A DNA stretch of 64,000 nucleotides from Legionella steelei (GTDB lineage: Bacteria; Pseudomonadota; Gammaproteobacteria; Legionellales; Legionellaceae): the NCBI RefSeq assembly GCF_001468005.1, contig NZ_LNYY01000019.1, forward strand, positions 963,688 to 1,027,687. Direction: 5' to 3'. Of this stretch, positions 45,642 to 56,542 are shown one piece after another (the stretch's first letter is position 1; each line of letters starts with the position of its first letter). The position numbers were made by a program, and so were the translations under genes. The notes beneath the pieces are model-generated. The model was not told the DNA's origin. It made no database searches and was given only the letters and a program-made list of their open reading frames with translations.

Positions 45642-45935
45642 TTACTTTCCTATAGACTCAATTTTTGTTTTTAACTTTAAACCTGGTTTAAAGGTTACCA
45701 CTCTTCTAGCTACTACAGGAATTTCTTCTCCTGTTTTAGGATTTCTTCCTGGTCGTTGCGGCTTATCTCTTAAGGTGAAATTACCAAAACCAGATAATTT
45801 TACATGATGACCATGTTCAAGTGCATGCCGCAATTCTTCAAAAAAATTCTCGACCATTTCTTTTGATGCGGGTTTGGACAGTTTTAATTCATCACTCAAG
45901 GTTTCTGCCATTATTGCTTTGCTTAGTGCATTCAC
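45642..45935 (-). CDS. ihfA: integration host factor alpha subunit
   Basis: IhfA pairs with IhfB to form a sequence-specific DNA-bending protein. The 97-residue protein aligns from the first residue ([20 protein letters not shown]), which supports the GTG start at 45935 with AGGGAA just upstream, and contains the DNA-arm motif [12 protein letters not shown]. It follows pheT by two bases, as in E. coli. In L. pneumophila IHF has roles in growth-phase switching. Confidence 0.97.
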   Translation of the reverse strand: MNALSKAIMAETLSDELKLSKPASKEMVENFFEELRHALEHGHHVKLSGFGNFTLRDKPQRPGRNPKTGEEIPVVARRVVTFKPGLKLKTKIESIGK

Positions 45936-45937
45936 GA

Positions 45938-48319
45938 TTATTCCCTCAATATGATTGAAAATTCATTTTCTAACGTATTGATTATAGCACTAATTAAAGA
46001 ATTAATCTCGGCATCAACCAAAGTCCGACTTTCGTCCTGTAAGGTCATAGCAACCGCGAGACTTTTCTTTCCCTTAGGCACACCTTCACCAGTATAGACA
46101 TCAAATATATCAAAGGATTTTAGCCAATTTTCATTAATCGTTCTACGGACAACTGATTCAATCTGCATGACACTAATATCGGTATCAACCAAAAATGACA
46201 AATCTCGGCGAATTTGTGGATATTTGGAAATTGTTTTGTAGCGTGGGGCCTCATGCCCTATTAATGCCGCTAAATTGATTTCAAAAAGCAAGACATCATG
46301 TTGTAAATCCAAGGCATCCGCTAAACGTGGATGTAACATACCTATCCATCCTGCAGGAGCTCCATTAATATTTATCTGGGCTGATTGGCCAGGATGTAAT
46401 GCATCATGTGTGGCTGCAATAAATTCGACCTGCTTTAATTTGAGTGTGGCGAACAAAGATTGCAGATCGCCTTTCAGATCAAAGAAGTCAAAACAACGCG
46501 TAGACTCACTCCAATTAACTCCGCCATGTTCGCCCATCAACAAGCCTGCAACACAAGGTCGCTCAATGAGTTGCTCTTTATTCACATCAAAGACTACACC
46601 AATTTCAAAAAATTTAACCGCATTTTGTTGACGATGTACATTATAAATCATTGATGCAATTAAGCCTGGCCACATTCCTGCACGCATTTGCGATAATTCA
46701 GAAGAAATGGGATTCAGTAACTGCATAAATTCTTTATGTGGATAAAGTTCATGCTGAAGCTCAGGGTCAACAAAGCTATAGCTAATCGTCTCGTGATACC
46801 CTCTACCGCTAAACCATCGTGCAAGCTTGGTCGCTATTTCTTCATTCCCGCACGTTTTCCCTGCTTGCACAAATGTATAGGCAGGTTGCGCATGCAAATT
46901 ATCATAGCCATACAGGCGAATGATTTCTTCAACTAAATCTACATCCTGTTGAATATCAAAACGATGCGAAGGAATAGTCACATCAAAAAAATTAGCCCGT
47001 TCTTTTGCAACTGTAATGCCCAGGCCTTCTAATAAACTTTTCATTTTGTTTTGTGAAATACTTAGCCCAGTTAATTTTTTAACCTTATCGGTATCAAAAG
47101 CAAAGCTTCTTATTTCGGGTAAATATTTTTTATCATGCGCTTCAATAACCGGTCCAACTTCGCCACCTGCTATTTCTAAGATTAATGCAGTAGCTCGCTC
47201 AAGCGCTTTCATCTGCAACCCAGGATCGACTCCACGCTCAAAACGTTGTGACGAATCACTGAATAAACCGAACTTTCTTGCAACGCCCGCGATAACGATA
47301 GGATTAAAGTAGGCGCTTTCCAAAAATACATTTTGTGTATGTGCTTGTACGGCACTTGCCTCTCCCCCCATAATGCCGGCCATTGCCAAAGGTGTTTCTT
47401 CGTCAGCAATAACCAATACTTTTTCATTGAGGGTTAATTTTTGCCCATCAAGCAATTCTAATTGTTCATCTGCTCTGCTAAATCGTACGTTAATTTCGCC
47501 TTTGACTGTTTCTAAGTCAAAAGCATGCATGGGTTGACCCAGTTCGAGCATCACGTAATTCATGATATCTACAATAGGATGCAAAGAACGAATACCACCA
47601 CGACGTAAGCGTTCGCTCATCCATAAAGGAGTTGTTGCTTTAGGATTGATATTACGAATCACTCGCCCACAATAACGCGAGCAGGCCTCAGGATCCTGTA
47701 GTTGTATTGACAATACATCATCAATACTGGGGGTTATCTCAGGAATAGGTCGTGTCAATAAAGGTAATTTGTTCAACACTGCGACTTCGCGAGCAATCCC
47801 TAACACACTAAAACAATCGGCACGATTAGGTGTTAAATCAATATCGAAGACATGATCATCAAGCATTAGATATTCACGTAAACTCATCCCTACTGGGGCA
47901 TCACTTTCTAATTCCATAATCCCTTCAGATTGCTCTGCCATGCCCAGTTCACTCACCGAACAAAGCATTCCTTGTGACAGCTCACCCCGTAGTTTAGATT
48001 CTTTAATATTAAAACCACCTGGCAAACGCGCTCCAACCATAGCTAATGCCACTTTTAATCCTGCTCTAACGTTAGAAGCACCACAAACGATTTGTAAAGG
48101 TTTGTCTGTATTTGCATTCACTTCACACACAGTCAACTTATCCGCATTAGGATGAGGCTTGGTACTAAGAACTTCGGCTACAATCACCTGGGTAAACTCT
48201 CCTGCTACGGGACTCACTGCATCCACTTCTAGACCCGCCATAGTCAGTTGATGTGCTAATTCTTGTTCAGTTAATGAGAAATTCACCCATTCACGTAACC
48301 ATAATTTACTTAATTTCAT
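45938..48319 (-). CDS. pheT: phenylalanyl-tRNA synthetase beta subunit
   Basis: The large subunit of the alpha2-beta2 enzyme charging tRNA-Phe. The 793-residue protein has, in order, the EMAP-II-like tRNA-binding domain (about 40-150; [20 protein letters not shown]), the B3/B4 editing domain, the B5 domain ([20 protein letters not shown]), a catalytic-like core, and the C-terminal ferredoxin-fold anticodon-binding domain ([13 protein letters not shown]). It follows pheS with an 89-base gap. Confidence 0.97.
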   Translation of the reverse strand: MKLSKLWLREWVNFSLTEQELAHQLTMAGLEVDAVSPVAGEFTQVIVAEVLSTKPHPNADKLTVCEVNANTDKPLQIVCGASNVRAGLKVALAMVGARLPGGFNIKESKLRGELSQGMLCSVSELGMAEQSEGIMELESDAPVGMSLREYLMLDDHVFDIDLTPNRADCFSVLGIAREVAVLNKLPLLTRPIPEITPSIDDVLSIQLQDPEACSRYCGRVIRNINPKATTPLWMSERLRRGGIRSLHPIVDIMNYVMLELGQPMHAFDLETVKGEINVRFSRADEQLELLDGQKLTLNEKVLVIADEETPLAMAGIMGGEASAVQAHTQNVFLESAYFNPIVIAGVARKFGLFSDSSQRFERGVDPGLQMKALERATALILEIAGGEVGPVIEAHDKKYLPEIRSFAFDTDKVKKLTGLSISQNKMKSLLEGLGITVAKERANFFDVTIPSHRFDIQQDVDLVEEIIRLYGYDNLHAQPAYTFVQAGKTCGNEEIATKLARWFSGRGYHETISYSFVDPELQHELYPHKEFMQLLNPISSELSQMRAGMWPGLIASMIYNVHRQQNAVKFFEIGVVFDVNKEQLIERPCVAGLLMGEHGGVNWSESTRCFDFFDLKGDLQSLFATLKLKQVEFIAATHDALHPGQSAQININGAPAGWIGMLHPRLADALDLQHDVLLFEINLAALIGHEAPRYKTISKYPQIRRDLSFLVDTDISVMQIESVVRRTINENWLKSFDIFDVYTGEGVPKGKKSLAVAMTLQDESRTLVDAEINSLISAIINTLENEFSIILRE

Positions 48320-48408
48320 TTATAGTCCTTACCACCTGATTAAACTTTGTAGTACCCAATAGGCATATTGATTACTGTCTCTTTATTGGGCTTCAATTGT
48401 GCGCGTTC

Positions 48409-49470
<1,062 letters not shown>

Positions 49471-49501
49471 TCATCTTTATTTTAATGTTCTTGATCACTT
49501 G

Positions 49502-49580
49502 CAGTCTGGATTAAGCATCACGAAGCCCGAGAATTTCTGACAATGCTGCGGATTACAACGATACTTTCACTCAGACTACA
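49502..49580. repeat. degenerate dispersed element between rplT and pheS
   Basis: The minus strand reads TGTAGTCTGAGTGAAAGTAT at one end and CGTGATGCTTAATCCAGACTGC at the other, with CTCGGGCTTCG in the middle. The arms still pair but have diverged from the family pattern. Confidence 0.5.
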
Positions 49581-49599
49581 ATAAAAACACTCACAAAGA

Positions 49600-49959
49600 T
49601 TATTTTGCCAATGCAGCCTTAGCTTGTTCAGCAATTGCAGCAAAGGCTACTTTGTCATGAACAGCCATATCAGCCAATACCTTTCTATCCAATTCGATTG
49701 CTGCTTTTTTCAATCCATCAATCAAACGGCTATATGATAAACCGCACTCGCGGGCTTGTGCATTAATACGTGTAATCCACAATGCACGGAACTGACGTTT
49801 TTTCTGACGTCTGTCACGATATGCGTATTGGCCAGCTTTAATTACTGCTTGTTTCGCCATGCGATAGGTTCGACTACGGGCGCCGTAATAACCTTTTGCT
49901 TGGTCTAAAACTTTCTTGTGACGTGCTTTCGCAGTCACCCCACGTTTAACTCTTGGCAT
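49600..49959 (-). CDS. rplT: 50S ribosomal protein L20
   Basis: L20 is an early 50S assembly protein that binds 23S rRNA. The 119-residue protein begins [17 protein letters not shown] and contains [20 protein letters not shown]. It lies in the conserved thrS-infC-rpmI-rplT-pheST order, 14 bases after rpmI. In E. coli L20 represses this operon by binding its mRNA. Confidence 0.97.
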   Translation of the reverse strand: MPRVKRGVTAKARHKKVLDQAKGYYGARSRTYRMAKQAVIKAGQYAYRDRRQKKRQFRALWITRINAQARECGLSYSRLIDGLKKAAIELDRKVLADMAVHDKVAFAAIAEQAKAALAK

Positions 49960-49973
49960 TTCTCATTCTCCCC

Positions 49974-50174
49974 TTAACTACCGTGCAACATGCGTGCTGC
50001 TAAACGTGCATCGCATGGCTTCAAAGTACCAGCTTCCACGCGCAAATGACGCTTCGCCTTGGTAGACTTTTTAGTGAGGATATGATTTCTATAAGCACCG
50101 CGACGTTTAATCGCGCCACTTGCTGTCTTACGGAAACGTTTAGACGCTCCGCGATGTGACTTCAACTTCGGCAT
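49974..50174 (-). CDS. rpmI: 50S ribosomal protein L35
   Basis: A small, very basic 66-residue ribosomal protein. It shows the family pattern [19 protein letters not shown] and [15 protein letters not shown]. It lies between infC and rplT, 25 bases after infC. Confidence 0.97.
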   Translation of the reverse strand: MPKLKSHRGASKRFRKTASGAIKRRGAYRNHILTKKSTKAKRHLRVEAGTLKPCDARLAARMLHGS

Positions 50175-50199
50175 AACAATATACTCCGCATTTATTCAG

Positions 50200-50736
50200 C
50201 TACTTAGTTTTTTTAGGTGCCAAGACCATCAGTAATTGTCTTCCTTCGCGTTTCGCATGCTGTTCAACAACTGCAAATTCAGCTGTATCTTGCTGCAACC
50301 GCTCAAGAATCTTCATACCGAGCTCTTGATGAGCCATCTCACGACCACGAAAACGTAGCGTAATTTTGACCTTATCACCGTGATTTAGGAAACGGATCAG
50401 GTTGCGTAGCTTGACCTGATAATCTCCATCTTCCGTCGTAGGACGGAATTTCAATTCTTTGACTTGAATTTGCTTCTGCTTTTTCTTCGCTTCAGCTTGT
50501 TTTTTACTCAATTCAAAGAGAAACTTGCCGTAATCCATGATACGGCATACAGGAGGTTTGGCTGATGGAGATATTTCCACGAGATCCAATCCACCTTCTT
50601 CCGCTGCACGCAGGGCTTCACGTGTTGAGACTATTCCTGCCTGATTACCATCGACATCAATTAAGCGTACCTCAGGTACATTGATCTGTTCATTAATTCG
50701 TGCGCGATCGCTTTCACGCTTAGTTGGTGCACTAAT
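50200..50736 (-). CDS. infC: translation initiation factor IF-3 (ATT start codon)
   Basis: IF-3 binds the 30S subunit, prevents subunit joining and checks start-codon/initiator-tRNA pairing. The frame must begin far upstream of any ATG: conserved N-terminal sequence [20 protein letters not shown] lies before the first usual start codon. The only well-placed start is ATT at 50736-50734, preceded by AGGGGAG with 8 bases of spacing, giving 178 residues. This is the same rare AUU start as E. coli infC, through which IF-3 represses its own synthesis. The C-terminal domain [19 protein letters not shown] is intact. It starts 20 bases after thrS. Confidence 0.96.
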   Translation of the reverse strand: MSAPTKRESDRARINEQINVPEVRLIDVDGNQAGIVSTREALRAAEEGGLDLVEISPSAKPPVCRIMDYGKFLFELSKKQAEAKKKQKQIQVKELKFRPTTEDGDYQVKLRNLIRFLNHGDKVKITLRFRGREMAHQELGMKILERLQQDTAEFAVVEQHAKREGRQLLMVLAPKKTK

Positions 50737-50756
50737 GGTTTAATCTCCCCTGCTTG

Positions 50757-52676
50757 TTAATTAACAATTGAACCTTTACGAGCAATTTCTTGCATCAAGG
50801 TATCACAAATTGTATCTATTGTCATCACACCTAAGTCAGCGCCTTCACGCGAACGCACAGCAACTTGGTTTGATTCCACTTCCTTATCTCCTATTACTAA
50901 AAGATAAGGTACTTTTTGTAAAGTATGTTCGCGAATTTTAAAACCAATTTTCTCATTTCTCAAGTCATAGTTAGCGCGAACACCTCTTTTTTGCAAAATT
51001 TGTGTTATTTTCTTCGCATACTCATTTTGTTTTTCACTAATTGTCAGGATCATTGCTTGCACTGGAGATAGCCATAAAGGCAGTTTCCCTGCATAGTGCT
51101 CTATCAAAATACCCATAAAACGCTCAAAAGATCCCAAAATTGCACGATGCAGCATCACTGGAACTTGCTTACTGCCATCTTCAGCAACATACGCAGCATC
51201 CAAACGTCCTGGCATCGAAAAATCAACTTGTATCGTCCCGCATTGCCAAATCCGTCCCAAGCAATCAGCTAATGAACATTCGATTTTGGGTCCGTAAAAA
51301 GCACCCTCACCTGGCGCATCAACCCATTCAATATGTCTATCTTTCATTGCTTGTTTTAAAGCATCCTCAGCCTTATCCCATACCTCATCGCTACCAACGC
51401 GCTTTTCAGGACGTAATGCCAAACGGTATTTAATCTGATTAAAACCAAAATCAGTATATACTGACTGCACCAGCTCCAGCATCATCGCTACTTCAGACTG
51501 AATTTGATCCTCTGTACAAAAGATGTGTGCATCGTCTTGGACCATGTTACGAACACGCATCAAACCATGTAACGCACCAGAGGGTTCACAGCGATGGCAA
51601 TTACCAAACTCAGAAAATCTCAATGGCAAATCTCTGTAGCTTTTTAACCCTTGATTGAATACTTGCACATGGCATGGGCAATTCATGGGTTTCACTGCAT
51701 AGTGACGATTTTCTGTTTCAGTAACAAACATCTCATCTCTAAAATTAGCCCAGTGTCCTGATTTTTCCCACAATACTTTATCAACCAATTGTGGTGTTCT
51801 AATTTCTTGATAACCAAAATCAACCAATCGATTGCGCATGTAACGCTCAAGCTCTTGATAAATTGTCCAGCCTTTGGGATGCCAAAATACCATCCCAGGT
51901 GCAATATCTTGAAAATGGAATAGCTCTAAGCTTTTACCTAATTTACGATGATCACGTTTTTCAGCTTCTTCAATACGGAATAAATACTCTGCTAAAGATT
52001 TTTTATCAGCCCAGGCAGTACCATAAACACGTTGCAGCATTTCGTTATTGGAATCACCACGCCAATAGGCTCCAGCTAATTTGGTCAGTTTGAATGCCTT
52101 CAAAAATCCTGTGGAAGGAACATGAGGACCACGACAAAGATCTTCAAAATCGCCTTGCTTATATAAAGACAACACTTCATTTTCGGGAATATCAGCAATA
52201 ATCTTCGCTTTATATTCCTCACCAATACTCTTGAAATACGCGATTGCCTCATCACGAGGAAGCTCTCTGCGCGCGACAGGGTAGTTCGCCTTGGCCAGTT
52301 CCACCATTTTTGCTTCTATTGACTCCAGATCTTCAGGAGTAAAAGCCCGTTGGAAGGCAAAGTCATAATAAAAGCCATCTTCAATAACTGGACCTATAGT
52401 CACTTGAGCTGTTGGGAAAAGACTTTTCACTGCTTGCGCTAATAAGTGCGCTGTAGAATGACGGATCACCTCAAGGCTTTCTTCTTGTTTTTCAGTCAGA
52501 ATAACCAAAGCACAATCGTGTTCAATCAGAAAAGAAGTATCGACCAGGCGATCATTAACACGACCTGCCAAAGCGGCTTTGGCTAGGCCAGGACTTATGC
52601 TATGAGCAACATCATAAACCGTTAAGGACGCTTCAAAATGTTTTATACTTCCATCAGGCAATTTAATGTTTGGCAT
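50757..52676 (-). CDS. thrS: threonyl-tRNA synthetase
   Basis: ThrRS charges tRNA-Thr and edits mischarged Ser. The start at ATG 52676 gives [20 protein letters not shown] and 639 residues; the open frame 30 codons further up is not supported. In order: the TGS domain (1-60), the editing domain with [11 protein letters not shown], the class II core ([12 protein letters not shown] zinc ligand region, [17 protein letters not shown]) and the C-terminal anticodon-binding domain. It is the first gene of thrS-infC-rpmI-rplT-pheS-pheT-ihfA. In E. coli ThrRS represses its own mRNA. Confidence 0.97.
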   Translation of the reverse strand: MPNIKLPDGSIKHFEASLTVYDVAHSISPGLAKAALAGRVNDRLVDTSFLIEHDCALVILTEKQEESLEVIRHSTAHLLAQAVKSLFPTAQVTIGPVIEDGFYYDFAFQRAFTPEDLESIEAKMVELAKANYPVARRELPRDEAIAYFKSIGEEYKAKIIADIPENEVLSLYKQGDFEDLCRGPHVPSTGFLKAFKLTKLAGAYWRGDSNNEMLQRVYGTAWADKKSLAEYLFRIEEAEKRDHRKLGKSLELFHFQDIAPGMVFWHPKGWTIYQELERYMRNRLVDFGYQEIRTPQLVDKVLWEKSGHWANFRDEMFVTETENRHYAVKPMNCPCHVQVFNQGLKSYRDLPLRFSEFGNCHRCEPSGALHGLMRVRNMVQDDAHIFCTEDQIQSEVAMMLELVQSVYTDFGFNQIKYRLALRPEKRVGSDEVWDKAEDALKQAMKDRHIEWVDAPGEGAFYGPKIECSLADCLGRIWQCGTIQVDFSMPGRLDAAYVAEDGSKQVPVMLHRAILGSFERFMGILIEHYAGKLPLWLSPVQAMILTISEKQNEYAKKITQILQKRGVRANYDLRNEKIGFKIREHTLQKVPYLLVIGDKEVESNQVAVRSREGADLGVMTIDTICDTLMQEIARKGSIVN

Positions 52677-52848
52677 AATTTTATCCGTAAGCACTAGGAT
52701 CCGTTTACAATTCGCTCGTTTGAGCCTCAATACTGTTATTTTAAAGCACCGAAACACAACACACACAGAGTGTACGCGTATTGGAGCACATATAATCGCA
52801 GCATTTTGGCCATGATATTAGAATTGTAAACAGACCCTACTTCTTTTC

Positions 52849-52872
52849 AAAAAAAAACCCTGCAAGGCAGGG
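52849..52872 (-). terminator. terminator of tRNA-Val
   Basis: On the minus strand CCCTGC-CTT-GCAGGG is followed by nine T residues. It lies about 80 bases downstream of the tRNA and upstream of thrS. The gap 52677-52950 otherwise holds no recognised gene. Confidence 0.85.
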
Positions 52873-52950
52873 CTTAAACCTTAAAAAAGGAGTCAATCTC
52901 AAGCATTCCCCAAACGAATGTGGGTGCTCCTGGAATACGATTTAGTTGCA

Positions 52951-53025
52951 TGGTAGGCACGAGTGGGATCGAACCACCGACCACCACCATGTCAAGGTGG
53001 TGCTCTACCACTGAGCTACGTGCCT
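52951..53025 (-). tRNA. tRNA-Val(GAC)
   Basis: On the minus strand the 75-base gene folds as a full cloverleaf: acceptor AGGCACG/CGTGCCT, D-stem GCTC/GAGC, anticodon stem CCACC/GGTGG with loop TTGACAT (anticodon GAC), T-stem GGTGG/CCACT with TTCGATC loop, discriminator A and an encoded CCA end. GAC reads valine codons GUC/GUU. Confidence 0.96.
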
Positions 53026-53057
53026 ATAAAACGACCTGCATACACATTGGTGTGAAG

Positions 53058-53085
53058 TATATAATAAGGTGATATTACAAAGCAA
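53058..53085 (-). promoter_or_regulatory. probable promoter of tRNA-Val
   Basis: On the minus strand TTGCTT (complement of 53080-53085) and TATATA (complement of 53058-53063) are separated by 16 bases, placing a start about 25 bases before the tRNA. Confidence 0.45.
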
Positions 53086-53120
53086 TCATTTAGATTGTTT
53101 TGTATTAATAAATAGTCTAT

Positions 53121-53149
53121 TTGCGGCTGTACTTATCTTAATTTATAGA
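53121..53149 (+). promoter_or_regulatory. candidate sigma-70 promoter before the structured intergenic region
   Basis: TTGCGG (53121-53126) and TATAGA (53144-53149) are spaced by exactly 17 bases. The expected start, near 53156, coincides with the first base of a series of hairpins. The downstream regulator gene begins 330 bases further on. Confidence 0.45.
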
Positions 53150-53155
53150 AATACG

Positions 53156-53342
53156 CCCCTAAGACCTAAGCCAGATCTTAGGAAGGCTTAAATGGAGGGG
53201 AACCATTCAAGCCATGATATTGCGAGGTTAACTACTATGAGTTATCCACTTTTTCTTCTATTGGACGGTAATTGTGATATGTGCTCCATCTTATATCACG
53301 TGCTTCCTTGTTGGGACTATTCAAAACCATTTCCATAGGTTT
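53156..53342 (+). ncRNA. candidate structured RNA or long 5' leader
   Basis: Four hairpins follow one another: CCTAAGA...TCTTAGG (53158-53182; a second CCTAAG at 53165-53170 competes for the same partner), GGCTTaAATGG-AGGGGAA-CCATTcAAGCC (53185-53213), GTGATAT...ATATCAC (53274-53299) and AAACC...GGTTT (53324-53342). GGA triplets occur in loops and linkers, as in CsrA-binding RNAs, but no LetA-type upstream box was seen. No family is recognised. It could be a free small RNA or the leader of the downstream regulator. Confidence 0.35.
53237..53338 (+). CDS. possible 33-residue small ORF
   Basis: The ATG at 53237 is preceded by GAGG (53224-53227) with 9 bases of spacing. The frame encodes MSYPLFLLLDGNCDMCSILY and 13 more residues ending SKPFP. 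It contains C-x2-C and a later Cys. It lies inside the hairpin-rich stretch, so the coding and RNA-structure readings compete. No family is known to me. Confidence 0.25.
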   Translation: MSYPLFLLLDGNCDMCSILYHVLPCWDYSKPFP

Positions 53343-53392
53343 CGGATACATTATACTTTTTCACCCCAAAGTGTCAACCGTTGATTTCCAAT

Positions 53393-53409
53393 GGAAACTT
53401 AAAGTTTCC
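53393..53409. promoter_or_regulatory. perfect palindrome, candidate operator 1
   Basis: GGAAACTT-A-AAGTTTCC is an exact inverted repeat with a one-base centre, about 75 bases upstream of the regulator gene. Its GTTTC core recurs in the second palindrome. Confidence 0.55.
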
Positions 53410-53434
53410 AAAATTTGTATATTTTGAATTTAAT

Positions 53435-53473
53435 GTTTCGTTTGATATACTATGTTTCACATCAAATTGAAAC
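53435..53473. promoter_or_regulatory. inverted repeat at the regulator start, candidate operator 2
   Basis: GTTTCGTTTGAT (53435-53446) faces ATCAAATTGAAAC (53461-53473) across 14 bases. Both arms contain the GTTTC/GAAAC core seen in operator 1. The repeat covers the first in-frame ATG (53452), which argues that translation really starts downstream of it. Confidence 0.5.
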
Positions 53474-53484
53474 GCCGAATAACT

Positions 53485-53973
53485 ATGATGGACAAAATTC
53501 ATCTGACAAAACAATTTGCAGATCGTTTACGAGATGCCATGATCGCGGCAGGATTTAATTCACAACGCTCTACTTCAGGGGTATGTATCCATAAGCTGTC
53601 TGCAATTACTGGGTATTCAGTACAAATATGCCGTAAATATCTTCGTGGTGAAGCCATCCCAGAACCAGTTAAATTGGTGGAAATCGCAATGAAGCTTCAT
53701 GTGTCGCCCGGCTGGCTATTATTTGGGAGCGCGCAAAACGATGAGGGAGTTGTTCGAGAAAAAATAACCGTTAATAAAAATTTACTTCATTATCTACTCA
53801 CCAAGGCCTCATGTCTTTATCACAGTACGCTTTTAGAACATGAGATACCTAATTTTTTAATAGAATTAATCAACGATGTTAGTCTAATTAATGCGGATGA
53901 AGAGCAGTCTAAAAAAATTATTGATTTGGCTTTAGCGTCAGTGAAACACTTTAGCCATTCTCATGGAACATAA
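53485..53973 (+). CDS. XRE/CI-like helix-turn-helix transcriptional regulator
   Basis: A 162-residue protein. The N-terminal half (MMDKIHLTKQFADRLRDAMI...) contains an XRE-type helix-turn-helix: HKLSAITGYSVQICRKYLRG followed by PEPVKLVEIAMKLHVSPGWL, as in CI/C2-type repressors. The C-terminal half is helical with no protease active site, so it is not a LexA-like self-cleaving repressor. The start at 53485 is chosen because the upstream ATG lies within an inverted repeat; 53488 is equally possible. Two GTTTC/GAAAC palindromes upstream suggest autoregulation. No phage genes are adjacent. Confidence 0.75.
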   Translation: MMDKIHLTKQFADRLRDAMIAAGFNSQRSTSGVCIHKLSAITGYSVQICRKYLRGEAIPEPVKLVEIAMKLHVSPGWLLFGSAQNDEGVVREKITVNKNLLHYLLTKASCLYHSTLLEHEIPNFLIELINDVSLINADEEQSKKIIDLALASVKHFSHSHGT

Positions 53974-54068
53974 AAACAAATGACATTTGCTCCTTACCCC
54001 TTCTATATAGTTCTCCATTTGACTCAATAGTGGTATCATTGCATTTTAAAAAAACACCCTGAGTTTAT

Positions 54069-54704
54069 ATGTTACTCCATTATCTGTTCGTCATAGGTAT
54101 TTGTGTTGAGGCGATCACTGGCGCATTAGCAGCTGGCCGCAAAAAAATGGACTTCTTTGGCGTCATGCTCATTGCAAGTATTACTGCATTAGGCGGTGGG
54201 ACAGTAAGAGATGCTCTATTTAATACTTATCCATTAACTTGGGTCATTCATCCTGAATATCTGTTGTATACCTCACTAGCTGCATTCTTAACTATATTTA
54301 TTGCTCATTCCTTGATTCGAATTATGAAAATATTTTTAATCCTCGACGCTCTTGGATTATCTACTTTTGTGATTATTGGCACTCAAAAAGCATTACATCA
54401 TGGTTTATCCCCCAGCATCGCCATTATTAGTGGAATGATCACGGGCATTTGTGGTGGCATGTTACGGGATATTTTATGTAACGATATCCCTCTGGTATTG
54501 AGAAAAGAACTGTATGCAGTGATTGCTCTTGCCGGTGCATTACTCTTTATTACCTTAGATTATTTTCATACCCCAGAAAACATCAATATAATAATTACCT
54601 TAATTAGTATTTTTAGCGCTCGTCTATTGGCTATTTTCTTTCATATTGAAATACCTATCTTTGACTATTCAGAAAGTATTAAAAAGCGGGGACGAAAATC
54701 GTAA
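54069..54704 (+). CDS. TRIC/UPF0126 family membrane protein
   Basis: A 211-residue inner-membrane protein with seven hydrophobic segments arranged as an internal duplication. Each half carries a glycine-rich motif: ITALGGGTVRDAL and GMITGICGGMLRDIL. This is the YadS/UPF0126 family, whose members are bacterial relatives of TRIC cation channels. A physiological role in Legionella is not known to me. A palindromic element begins ten bases after its stop. Confidence 0.9.
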   Translation: MLLHYLFVIGICVEAITGALAAGRKKMDFFGVMLIASITALGGGTVRDALFNTYPLTWVIHPEYLLYTSLAAFLTIFIAHSLIRIMKIFLILDALGLSTFVIIGTQKALHHGLSPSIAIISGMITGICGGMLRDILCNDIPLVLRKELYAVIALAGALLFITLDYFHTPENINIIITLISIFSARLLAIFFHIEIPIFDYSESIKKRGRKS

Positions 54705-54713
54705 GGGGAGAAT

Positions 54714-54770
54714 TGTCGCCTGGGTAAAGCGCAGCGGAACCCGGGTTTCGCTGCGCTTCACCCAGGCTAC
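54714..54770. repeat. dispersed palindromic element, compact 57-base copy
   Basis: It starts TGTCGCCTGGGTAAAGCGCAG and ends CTGCGCTTCACCCAGGCTAC around GGAACCCGGGTTTCG. The arms pair almost completely, making this the clearest minimal copy. It lies between converging genes and may act as a bidirectional terminator. Confidence 0.85.
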
Positions 54771-54783
54771 CCTAAAATTACAC

Positions 54784-55275
54784 TTAAACTTCTTTAACTT
54801 CGAGAATGCTCACTTCCTCTACAGGTACATCAGCATGCCCCATTTGTTGTCCTGTTTTGACTTTGGCAATAGAATCCACAACATCCATACCGTCAACAAC
54901 TTCACCAAAGACACAATATCCATATCCTTGCATGTGCTCACCACTGTAGTTTAGAAACGCATTATCAGCAACGTTAATAAAAAATTGTGCCGTTGCAGAA
55001 TGAGGATCCATGGTTCGTGCCATTGCAATAGAACCACGTTTATTTGCCTTGGCATTTTTTGCTTCATTCTTAATGGGCTCATTAGTAGACTTCTGCTTCA
55101 TTTCTGAATCCAAACCACCACCTTGAATCATAAAACCGGCAATAACACGATGGAAAATTGTATTATTATAGAAACCACTGCGCACATAATTGAGAAAATT
55201 TTCTGCTGTAGCTGGCGTATTCTCTGTATCTAACTGTATATGAATATCACCTTTAGATGTGCTAATTACAACCAT
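54784..55275 (-). CDS. ppiB: cytosolic peptidyl-prolyl cis-trans isomerase (cyclophilin)
   Basis: A 163-residue cyclophilin that speeds proline isomerisation during folding. Catalytic and binding motifs are [14 protein letters not shown] (Arg of the active site), [20 protein letters not shown] and [12 protein letters not shown]. There is no signal peptide, so it is the cytoplasmic PpiB type. AGGAG precedes the ATG at 55275. Confidence 0.95.
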   Translation of the reverse strand: MVVISTSKGDIHIQLDTENTPATAENFLNYVRSGFYNNTIFHRVIAGFMIQGGGLDSEMKQKSTNEPIKNEAKNAKANKRGSIAMARTMDPHSATAQFFINVADNAFLNYSGEHMQGYGYCVFGEVVDGMDVVDSIAKVKTGQQMGHADVPVEEVSILEVKEV

Positions 55276-55381
55276 TTTATCTCCTGTTATTTTTTAGATT
55301 AATTGATGAATCCATATAAAAAGCATTGCTTCTTACAGGATAATATATTCGTTAATGACATAAACGAGCATAAGATCCCTT

Positions 55382-56542
55382 TTAGTTCGAACTCTCATTA
55401 ATTATCAACTCACGCATTTTATCACAAACATCGTGCATTACATGAACATTATGAATACTTGCCAACGCGGTAAATAAATTTGTTTTTTGCTTTGCTAGCT
55501 GATGCAAATAAGAACGTGAATAATTTTGGCAGGTATAACAAGAACACTGTGCCATGATCGGTGACATATCATCAGCAAAACATGATTTCTTTATTTGAAT
55601 ACGTTCATTTTCATACTCACTGGCAAAACGCAACCAATTGCCTTCGCGAATTAACTCACCGCAATATAAAGATCCATGGCGTGCATTACGTGTTGGCGCA
55701 ACACAATCAAACATATCAATTCCTTCGGCAACTACGTCCAAAAGATCTTGTGGGGACATGCCAACTCCCATGGTATAGCGCGGTTTATTTTCTGGTAAAT
55801 AATCACGCACCCAACGAATGACTTCAACCGTAGTTTTCATATCAAAACCAATTGTTTCACCACCAATTGCAATCCCATCCGTATTCATTGAGGTAATAAA
55901 ATCCGCACTTTCGCGACGTAAGTCTTTAAAAGTTCCTCCTTGAATAATTCCAAAAAGTGCTTGCTCGTAACCATATCGCGAATTGGGATGTTGTTGGTGG
56001 TAGTGCATAGATTGTTTTAACCAACGATGTGTGCGCTCCATGATGTGGCTGACTTCATCTTTAGTACAACTATCTGGCGTACATTGATCAAAAGCCATGA
56101 TAATATCCGCACCAATGATCTTTTGGGTTTCCAAAGACATTTCCGGAGTCATATGGATCAGTCGCTGACTGCCAGGTAATTTAAAATGAGCTCCTTCCTC
56201 ATCAATAGTGCAAATTTCTTCATTCTTGGAAAGGCTAAAAACCTGAAAACCACCGCTATCGGTTAACATTGGGCCGTGCCAACCCATGAAAGGATGCATT
56301 CCCCCTGCTTTTTCAATAACGTCCATGCCTGGGGCACACAACATATGATAAGTATTACCACCTAAGATAATTTGGCTGTGTGCATCTCGCAATTCGATGG
56401 GAGTCATATTATTTACACCCGCACGGGTACCAACAGGCATAAAAACAGGGGTAATAAACTCACCATGGGCGGTAGTAACCCGTGTCACTCGGGCTTGAGT
56501 GGCTGAGTGCTTATGCAACACATTGCAAGAAAAGGTTTTCAT
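55382..56542 (-). CDS. tgt: queuine/preQ1 tRNA-ribosyltransferase
   Basis: TGT exchanges guanine 34 for preQ1 in tRNAs with GUN anticodons. The 386-residue enzyme has VFMPVGTRAGV, the catalytic Asp in MLTDSGGFQVFS, GIIQGGTFKDLR and YTMGVGMSPQDLLD, plus the zinc site (CSCYTCQNYSRSYLHQL). ATG 56542 (MKTFSCNVLH) is chosen over TTG 56560. The usual gammaproteobacterial neighbours yajC-secD-secF are not downstream; ppiB is. Confidence 0.96.
   Translation of the reverse strand: MKTFSCNVLHKHSATQARVTRVTTAHGEFITPVFMPVGTRAGVNNMTPIELRDAHSQIILGGNTYHMLCAPGMDVIEKAGGMHPFMGWHGPMLTDSGGFQVFSLSKNEEICTIDEEGAHFKLPGSQRLIHMTPEMSLETQKIIGADIIMAFDQCTPDSCTKDEVSHIMERTHRWLKQSMHYHQQHPNSRYGYEQALFGIIQGGTFKDLRRESADFITSMNTDGIAIGGETIGFDMKTTVEVIRWVRDYLPENKPRYTMGVGMSPQDLLDVVAEGIDMFDCVAPTRNARHGSLYCGELIREGNWLRFASEYENERIQIKKSCFADDMSPIMAQCSCYTCQNYSRSYLHQLAKQKTNLFTALASIHNVHVMHDVCDKMRELIINESSN

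Noticed and set aside
50200-50589. A 129-residue IF-3 starting at TTG 50589.
   Set aside because: It would remove the conserved N-terminal domain; the ATT start at 50736 with a good SD restores the full protein.
53485-53973. XRE regulator as a sign of an integrated prophage at tRNA-Val.
   Set aside because: No integrase, no second copy of the tRNA 3' end, and no phage structural genes are nearby; flanking genes are housekeeping.
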